NCBI RefSeq assembly: GCF_038070315.1
Contig: NZ_JBBPCC010000001.1
Location: 781,384-845,383 of the forward strand
From: Paenibacillus_G filicis
GTDB lineage: Bacteria > Bacillota > Bacilli > Paenibacillales > NBRC-103111
DNA length: 64,000 nt
Direction: 5' to 3'
How positions within the stretch are numbered: the first letter of the stretch is position 1; each line of letters starts with the position of its first letter. Positions 58,626-64,000 of the stretch are shown here, in pieces. The notes under the pieces were generated by a model. The model had not been told where the DNA came from and did no database searches. It was given only the letters and a program-made list of their open reading frames with translations. The position numbers and the translations under genes were made by a program.

Positions 58626-60367
58626 CCCGAATCCGGCGAAGGCTGACTCTTCATTTTATGTATCAGTTCGTCTTCCATTGGCTGTTCATCCTCGTCCTCC
58701 TCTGTGTCGGACTGATCCTGATTATCCGGTACGTCAGCAATGAGGAACTGAAAAAAAACTTTACGGCAGGCGCGCTGGACTCGATTGTGCTGGAAGCGGA
58801 TTTGACAGGTTCATCGCCCGTGCTTCCTCAGTGGTGGACGGAACAGCTTACAGAACGGGGACATTGGCTGCAGATCATAGATCGTGAAGGGAAAGTTGTC
58901 TACGCCGTCAATACGCCTCAGGCGCTTAAGAAGGCATACAGGGCCACGGAATTGGTGGATATCAAACAAAGCGGACGTATAGCTGCCTACCGGGTATTCC
59001 TTAAGCTGGAGCCTCCTGATAAGCAGACGCATCTCTTCATGCTGGGCGTGGAGGATACGGGCTCCGAGAAGCTGCAGGGCTGGTTTCAAACCTATAGCTC
59101 CGCCGGACTGATCCGTTCCGATGCCCTCGGAGAACTGGAGACGCTGCTTAAGCAGTCCGGGGAATTCATCCAGGTCGTGGATCCTGCCGGACAAATCGTA
59201 CAAGTCGCCGGCCCCTCGCCGCGGAGTGAGCCCTACCGTCCGCTCGAACTGATCTCGATGCAGGAGGAGCCCGATTCCTTTACTTCCAAGTCCTATATGC
59301 ATGTGGATGAAGCAACGGGCCATGTGTGGATGCTGCATGCCGTTCAGAACGATGCCCCTTCCGGGGGACAACCGATTCTTCATCATTTCATGATCGCTTT
59401 ATCCGTTACCGCCGGCTTTGCGCTGCTCTTGACGCTGGGCTTCTCCGTCTGGCATGGGTATCGGTACGGTCAGCCTCTGCTGCTATTCGCCGCCTGGTTT
59501 GACCGGATGGGCATGGGAGGTCACCCGGAAGCCTTAACGGAAAAGGACCGAAATCGGGTATACCGGAAAAACGGCTCCATCCGCCTGCGTTACCGGCTGT
59601 ACAAGGAAGTAATCGCCGGCTTCAACCATATGGCGGAGAGGCTGGACACTGCCGAGCGCGAACGTGCGCGGCTGGAGAGAACCCGGGAAGAGTGGATGAC
59701 CGGCATCTCCCATGATCTGCGGACACCGCTGTCCACGATCCAAGGGTATGGTCACTTGCTGGAGAGCGACAGCTATGAATGGACCGGTGAGGAATTGAAG
59801 GGAATGGGCAAGATGATTCGGGAAAAAGGAGATTACATGCTGGAGCTGCTGCAGGATTTTTCTCTGACCTTCCAACTGCAAAATCGGGATGTCCCGTTTT
59901 CTCTGACACGCACGGAGTTGAACGAATTTACGCGCCGGGTCGTGCTGCGCTATGTCAATGACGCTACCTTGCAGCAAGTATCCTTCCGGTTCGAGAGCCA
60001 TCAGACGGATTTGTTCATCAACCTGAATCCCATGTGGTTCCAGCGGATGCTGGATAATCTGATTACGAATGCCATCAAGCACAACCCGCCTGGGGTGCAT
60101 ATCGTGGTCCAAACCCGAGTGCAAGCTGGCCATGGAGCCATTGTAGTAGAGGATGACGGAGCAGGGATGGATGAGGAAACGAGACGTAATTTATTCGAAC
60201 GTTATTACCGGGGAACCCCTACGGAGGAAGAAGCGAATGGAACCGGGCTCGGTATGAATATCGCCAGGTCCATAGTCCTCGCCCACCAGGGCAGCATAGA
60301 CGTGGAATCCCGCAAGAACGAAGGCACGAGAATCACGGTTCTTCTCCCTCTAGCCTTACCGGAATAA
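58622..60367 (+). CDS. Sensor histidine kinase
   Basis: A 581-residue kinase paired with the preceding regulator. One membrane helix near residues 20-43, an extracytoplasmic region of about 210 residues, and a second helix near 253-275. The phosphoacceptor His is residue 364 in GISHDLRTPLSTIQGY. The ATPase shows DNLITNAIKHNPPG (N box), VEDDGAGMDEE (G1), and TGLGMNIARSIV (G2). No PAS or HAMP domain is obvious. Signals are likely sensed outside the cell; DUF418 and CuA-lipoprotein genes nearby are candidate targets (inference). Confidence 0.92.
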   Translation: MTRIRRRLTLHFMYQFVFHWLFILVLLCVGLILIIRYVSNEELKKNFTAGALDSIVLEADLTGSSPVLPQWWTEQLTERGHWLQIIDREGKVVYAVNTPQALKKAYRATELVDIKQSGRIAAYRVFLKLEPPDKQTHLFMLGVEDTGSEKLQGWFQTYSSAGLIRSDALGELETLLKQSGEFIQVVDPAGQIVQVAGPSPRSEPYRPLELISMQEEPDSFTSKSYMHVDEATGHVWMLHAVQNDAPSGGQPILHHFMIALSVTAGFALLLTLGFSVWHGYRYGQPLLLFAAWFDRMGMGGHPEALTEKDRNRVYRKNGSIRLRYRLYKEVIAGFNHMAERLDTAERERARLERTREEWMTGISHDLRTPLSTIQGYGHLLESDSYEWTGEELKGMGKMIREKGDYMLELLQDFSLTFQLQNRDVPFSLTRTELNEFTRRVVLRYVNDATLQQVSFRFESHQTDLFINLNPMWFQRMLDNLITNAIKHNPPGVHIVVQTRVQAGHGAIVVEDDGAGMDEETRRNLFERYYRGTPTEEEANGTGLGMNIARSIVLAHQGSIDVESRKNEGTRITVLLPLALPE

Positions 60368-60401
60368 GGAAGAAGCTTTCCGACCATCGGCGGCAGCGAA
60401 C

Positions 60402-60444
60402 AAAAAACGTCACGCTTCGAATGATCGAAGACGTGACGTTTTTT
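60402..60444. terminator. Bidirectional terminator
   Basis: AAAAAACGTCACG-CTTCGA and TCGAAG-A-CGTGACGTTTTTT form a nearly perfect stem 35 bases after the kinase stop; also positioned to end the cvpA transcript. Confidence 0.92.
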
Positions 60445-60471
60445 GGGTATGACTGCTTAGGTACGAAGAGA

Positions 60472-61032
60472 TCAGCGGGCTCCGGTAACCTCCGTCCGCT
60501 TCTCCCATAGCTCCTTCAGCTTATCGGTGATCACCGGAGTATGCTCGACGATATAGGCGGCTGAGGTCGAAGTCTTTAGCAGCTTCTGAGCCGTGTCGTT
60601 CGGCAGCACTGTCATCACATGAACGGCAATCAGCGCAATGATAGCAGCTTCCAGCAAGCCGAGCCCGGCTCCGCTCCATTTGTTGACCGCCTTGAGGCCA
60701 GGGGCAGCTACCAGCCACTGCAGCATGCGGCCCACAATCCCGAATGCCAGCTTCGTGCCGAACAGCAGCAGGCCAAATGCCAGCGCATTGTAGATGTAGG
60801 TATCGATGCGAAGCTCTTGGGCCAGCAGCTCATAGCGGCCATACGTTTCGTGCCCGGACAAATTCATCAGGCTCTTGATCCAGGGCGCAGCTTGCCTGTA
60901 GCCGAAGAAAGCTACCAGATAGGCGGCGAAGAAACCGGCAAATGAAACCAGCTGTCCGACAAAGCCACGCGCGTACCCCAACGCCATGCCCATCGCCAGA
61001 ACAACCAGCAGCCCGTAATCCAACCCGTTCAT
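60472..61032 (-). CDS. cvpA: CvpA-family membrane protein
   Basis: A 186-residue CvpA/YshB-type protein with about four membrane helices: LDYGLLVVLAMGMALGYARGFVGQLV, AGFFAAYLVAFFGYR, NALAFGLLLFGTKLAFG and WSGAGLGLLEAAIIALIAVHVM. In B. subtilis its homolog is followed by polX and mutS2. The RBS AGAAGGAT lies before the ATG, 3 bases after the stop of the large coiled-coil gene, so they form one transcript. CvpA is linked to envelope integrity and colicin V production; the exact role is unclear. Confidence 0.88.
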   Translation of the reverse strand: MNGLDYGLLVVLAMGMALGYARGFVGQLVSFAGFFAAYLVAFFGYRQAAPWIKSLMNLSGHETYGRYELLAQELRIDTYIYNALAFGLLLFGTKLAFGIVGRMLQWLVAAPGLKAVNKWSGAGLGLLEAAIIALIAVHVMTVLPNDTAQKLLKTSTSAAYIVEHTPVITDKLKELWEKRTEVTGAR

Positions 61033-61035
61033 GCG

Positions 61036-64000
61036 CTAATCCTTCTCAACCAGTTCAATCCATTCGTTGTACTCCACCTGAAGCTTCTCGTACTCGGTTT
61101 GCAGCAAGCCAAGCTCATGAAAGACCCGCTCGGCCTTTTCCTGCTGCTCGTCATATTCGGCCTGCAAAGCTTTATGAAGCTGAACCTGCTGTTTGAGCTC
61201 CTGCTGAAGCTCGTGATACAGCTCATTCTGCAGAGCCAGCTCATCCCTATTAGAGGATAGCTCCTTCTGCAAGCGGACCGATTCCGTAGCCGCCGTCTCC
61301 AGCTCGCTGAGACGGGTGGCCTGCGCAGCCAGACGAGCCGTGAGCGCATTATGCTCGCCCAGGGACTGCTTCTGCTTATGCTCCCATGCGGCGCATTGCT
61401 CCTGAAGCGCCCGGCTAACCTCCTGTGCTTGGCGCATATCGTTCTGCAAGGCGGCGAGCTGCTTCTCCCTCGCCTCCAGCGTTTGTTTCAATTCCTCCTG
61501 CATGCTGAGCTGCTGCTCGTTCTCCTGCCTGCTCCGAGCCTCTTGCTCGGCGAGACGCGACACCAATTCCTGATGCTTCTTCTGGAGCTCATCGTACAGC
61601 TCCTGCTGGAAATGAAGCTCTTCCTGTCGCGCCTGCAATCCTGCGCGCAGCTCGTCCGCTTGAGCCGCCTGGCTCTCGCTGCGCTGCTGCCACTGGCTGC
61701 TGCTCTCCTGAAGCTGGAGATTATAGGCTTGCTGCTGGGCAAGCTGCCGCTCCAGCTGCTGACTGCGCTGCTCGCGCTCGCTTAGCTCCGCCTGCAGCTC
61801 GGTATTGCGCGTACCGAGCGTGTCCGCTTGCTTGCGGGTCTGCTCCTCGACTTGTTCCAGCTCCGCTTGGCGGCGCAGCTCTGCTTGCTCCAGTTCAGCA
61901 CGCAGCGACGCTTCAAGCTGCTCGGACGCACTCCGCATTGCCGCCTCTGCCTCTTCCAGTTCGATCTGGCGGCGTAATTCAGCCTCCTCGAGCTCTGCGA
62001 CCCGGCGTACCTCGGCTTGTTCCAGCTCTGCCCGCAGCTTGGCTTCCGCCTGCTCCAGCTCCGCTAGACGCCGCTCCTCGGCTTGCTGAAGCTCGCCTTC
62101 CAGCTTCTGCCTCAGCTCCGCCTCGGTGCGTTCCAAGGCTTGCACGGTCACCCTTCCGGCATCAGCTTGCTGCAGGAGCTCTGCCTCCCTCGCTGCACTG
62201 GCTTCCCGGTGGGCGGCAAGCTCGCTTTCCAGCTCACGGTAAAGCTCCAGCTGAAGCTGGAGCTCTTCCGCCTGCTGAAGCTGCTTCTGGCGCTCAGCCT
62301 CCAGCTCCATGCTAAGCGTATCGGCTTGAAGCAGGAGGCCACGTCCCTGTTCCAGCTGTTCGCCGAGCTGAATCTGCAACCGGCGCTGCTTCTCCTGCTG
62401 CTCGTCGAGCTCAGCCTGATGCCGTTGCTCGGCCTCCTCAGCTTGCCGGGCATAGTGAGCCTCCCGTTCGGCCAGTCTCTCGGCAGCTGCAGAAGCACTT
62501 AGCTCGGCCTCTTGGACCAAACTGGAAATCCTCTGCTCCAGAGCAGCCTGCCGCTCAAGCTCCTCTTCCAGATTCATCCTGCTGCGCTCAGCTGCCTCCT
62601 GCATGCCTGCCTGCAGCTCGGCTTCTTTCACTCCGCTCTGCTCAAGCAGCTCGTTATACAGCGCAATCTGAAGCTCCAGCTCCTGCTGCTGGGCAAACCG
62701 CTCTTCCTGCAGCCCATCAAGCTGTTCATTGAGCTCTTCAATCTGACGATCGCGGTCGCCGAGCTGCTTGCTATGCTCCGCACGTTCCGCTTCCAATCGA
62801 CTCTCGAATTCACTTCGCTGACGTTCCTGCTCCTGTAAGCTGGCCGCCTGCTTGCTGTCAAACTCTGCGCGCAGGCGCTCCTGATTCTCCAGTTCGGCTG
62901 TTAGCAGCTCTTCGAGCTCAGCTCGTTGACGCTCATGCTCAGCCCGTTCCGCAGCCAGCTTGCTCTCGAATTCCTCGCGCTGGCTTTCTTGCTCAGCCTG
63001 CGCAGCACTCAGCTTCGACTCAAACTCCTCGCGCTGACGCTTCTGTTCGGCTTGCTCCGCTGCCAGTCTGCTCTCCAATTCCTCACGCTGATTTTCTTGT
63101 TCAGCCTGCGCAGCCTTCAGCTTCGTCTCGAATTCCTCGCGTTGGCGCTCCTGTTCCACTTGTTCTTCGGCCAGTCTGCTCTCCAGTTCCTCACGCTGGC
63201 TTTCTTGCTCGGCTTGCGCAGCCTTCAGCTTCGACTCGAACTCCTCGCGCTGGCGCTCCTGTTCAGCTCGCTCTGCAGCCAGCTTGCTCTCCAATTCCTC
63301 ACGCTGGCTTTCTTGCTCGGCCTGCGCAGCCTTCAGCTTCGACTCGAACTCCTCGCGCTGGCGCTCTTGCTCGGCAGTTAGCCTGCTTTCCAGCTCCGCA
63401 CGTTGACGCTCCTGATCCTCCAGTTCGGCTGTAAGCAGCTCTTCGAGTTCTTTACGCTGACTTTCGTTCAAAGATTGCTCACTTGTCAGCCTGCCATCGA
63501 ACTCCTCACGCTGACGCTCCTGCTCGGACCGTTCGGCAACCAGCTTGCTCTCAAACTCTTCGCGCAGACGTTCTTGCTCGGCCCGCTCCGCAGCCAGCTT
63601 GCCCTCGAGTTCTTCACGCTGAAGCTCCCGCTCGACCTGCTCGTCTGCTAGTTTACTCTCCAGTTCAGCTCGCTGGCGCTCCAGTTCAGCTCGCTCGGCA
63701 GCCAGCCTGCTCTCAAACTCTTCGCGCTGACGTTCTTGCTCCGCTCGCTCCGCAGCCAGCTTGCCCTCGAATTCCTCGCGCTGAAGCTCCTGCTCGACTT
63801 GCTCGTCTGCCAGCTTACTCTCCAGCTCTGCACGCTGACGCTCCTGTTCAACCCGCTCGGCAGCCAGCTTGCTCTCAAACTCTTCGCGCTGACGTTCTTG
63901 CTCCGCTCGCTCCGCAGCCAGCTTGCCCTCGAATTCCTCGCGCTGGCGCTCCTGCTCGGCTCGCTCCACAGCCAGCTTACTTTCGAATTCCTCGCGCTGA
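61036..64000 (-). CDS. Giant repetitive coiled-coil protein, 5' end beyond window
   Basis: At least 988 residues, open to the last base, so the N-terminus lies outside. The first 400 visible residues consist of about 22 near-identical 18-residue units of the form EFESKLAAERAEQERQRE. The rest (about 400-977) is a less regular, Glu/Gln/Leu-rich coiled coil with no Pro and few Gly. Four copies of an LQxxLYxEL-like motif occur at roughly 61215, 61597, 62241 and 62658. It ends in NEWIELVEKD and leads into cvpA by 3 bases. No known family domain is visible; it probably forms a long rod that scaffolds or spaces envelope components (inference). Confidence 0.85.
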   Translation of the reverse strand, partial: QREEFESKLAVERAEQERQREEFEGKLAAERAEQERQREEFESKLAAERVEQERQRAELESKLADEQVEQELQREEFEGKLAAERAEQERQREEFESRLAAERAELERQRAELESKLADEQVERELQREELEGKLAAERAEQERLREEFESKLVAERSEQERQREEFDGRLTSEQSLNESQRKELEELLTAELEDQERQRAELESRLTAEQERQREEFESKLKAAQAEQESQREELESKLAAERAEQERQREEFESKLKAAQAEQESQREELESRLAEEQVEQERQREEFETKLKAAQAEQENQREELESRLAAEQAEQKRQREEFESKLSAAQAEQESQREEFESKLAAERAEHERQRAELEELLTAELENQERLRAEFDSKQAASLQEQERQRSEFESRLEAERAEHSKQLGDRDRQIEELNEQLDGLQEERFAQQQELELQIALYNELLEQSGVKEAELQAGMQEAAERSRMNLEEELERQAALEQRISSLVQEAELSASAAAERLAEREAHYARQAEEAEQRHQAELDEQQEKQRRLQIQLGEQLEQGRGLLLQADTLSMELEAERQKQLQQAEELQLQLELYRELESELAAHREASAAREAELLQQADAGRVTVQALERTEAELRQKLEGELQQAEERRLAELEQAEAKLRAELEQAEVRRVAELEEAELRRQIELEEAEAAMRSASEQLEASLRAELEQAELRRQAELEQVEEQTRKQADTLGTRNTELQAELSEREQRSQQLERQLAQQQAYNLQLQESSSQWQQRSESQAAQADELRAGLQARQEELHFQQELYDELQKKHQELVSRLAEQEARSRQENEQQLSMQEELKQTLEAREKQLAALQNDMRQAQEVSRALQEQCAAWEHKQKQSLGEHNALTARLAAQATRLSELETAATESVRLQKELSSNRDELALQNELYHELQQELKQQVQLHKALQAEYDEQQEKAERVFHELGLLQTEYEKLQVEYNEWIELVEKD

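Overview
The window reads as chromosomal DNA of a spore-forming, moderately GC-rich Bacillales bacterium, most likely Paenibacillus or a close relative. Support: strong Shine-Dalgarno sites, sigma-A promoters and U-tract terminators; a Spo0E-type phosphatase; a DUF3055 protein; an alaR-alaT-like pair; MutS2; futalosine-route menaquinone synthesis (MqnC); and Gram-positive SAM and cobalamin riboswitches with intrinsic terminators. About two thirds of the genes are on the minus strand. I see no tRNA, rRNA, CRISPR array, prophage or insertion sequence.

Left part (1-24.3 kb). An L,D-transpeptidase enters from the left edge, followed by a small XRE regulator, a YHYH secreted protein, an alpha/beta hydrolase, mqnC and an EAL-domain protein. 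A SAM riboswitch (9239-9408, minus) with its own terminator controls metA-metI-metC, whose genes overlap by a few bases and convert homoserine to homocysteine through O-acetylhomoserine. Next come corA behind a long structured leader, an HRDC protein behind a short leader that ends in a terminator, an Rpn-type nuclease, ilvD, and small enzymes. A plus-strand organosulfur cluster (17.5-22.4 kb) holds a TetR regulator, a promoter with a palindromic operator and a possible attenuator, a lipoprotein binding protein, two tandem permeases and an NtaA/DszA-type flavin monooxygenase, but no ABC ATPase.

Middle (22.5-45.8 kb). A 5'-3' exonuclease, a spermidine-synthase-like protein, and a GH38 alpha-mannosidase under a LacI regulator; identical 16-bp palindromes precede both of the last two genes. 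After an aminotransferase, a site-2 protease, an ArsC-like protein, a YdcF protein and a 39-40 bp tandem repeat comes the largest unit: a cobalamin riboswitch (about 44560-44790) followed by btuF-btuC-btuD-cobT-cobU-cbiB-cobS-[cobD-cobQ fusion]-adenosyltransferase-rluA-like on the minus strand. It combines corrinoid uptake, adenosylation, side-chain attachment and nucleotide-loop assembly. Two proteins are unusual: a 980-residue CobD-CobQ fusion, and a CobS carrying an inserted Gly/Gln-rich loop of about 90 residues.

Right part (45.9-64 kb). alaT-alaR-like genes, a short GNAT, cysK and an MFS transporter lead into a membrane-stress neighbourhood (a zinc-ribbon protein, a 27-residue membrane peptide, DUF350 protein, PspA) next to mutS2. 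In B. subtilis, cvpA, polX and mutS2 are adjacent; here mutS2 and cvpA are separated by a holin-like protein, a CuA-motif lipoprotein, a DUF418 protein and a two-component system. A very large coiled-coil gene built of 18-residue repeats runs off the right edge just upstream of cvpA.

The most noteworthy observations are the CobD-CobQ fusion, the coiled-coil repeat protein coupled to cvpA, the three unexplained leaders (corA, HRDC gene, sulfonate cluster), the CuA-type lipoprotein, and the PspA/DUF350/microprotein/zinc-ribbon neighbourhood. No homology search was run, so novelty is not claimed beyond what the sequence shows.
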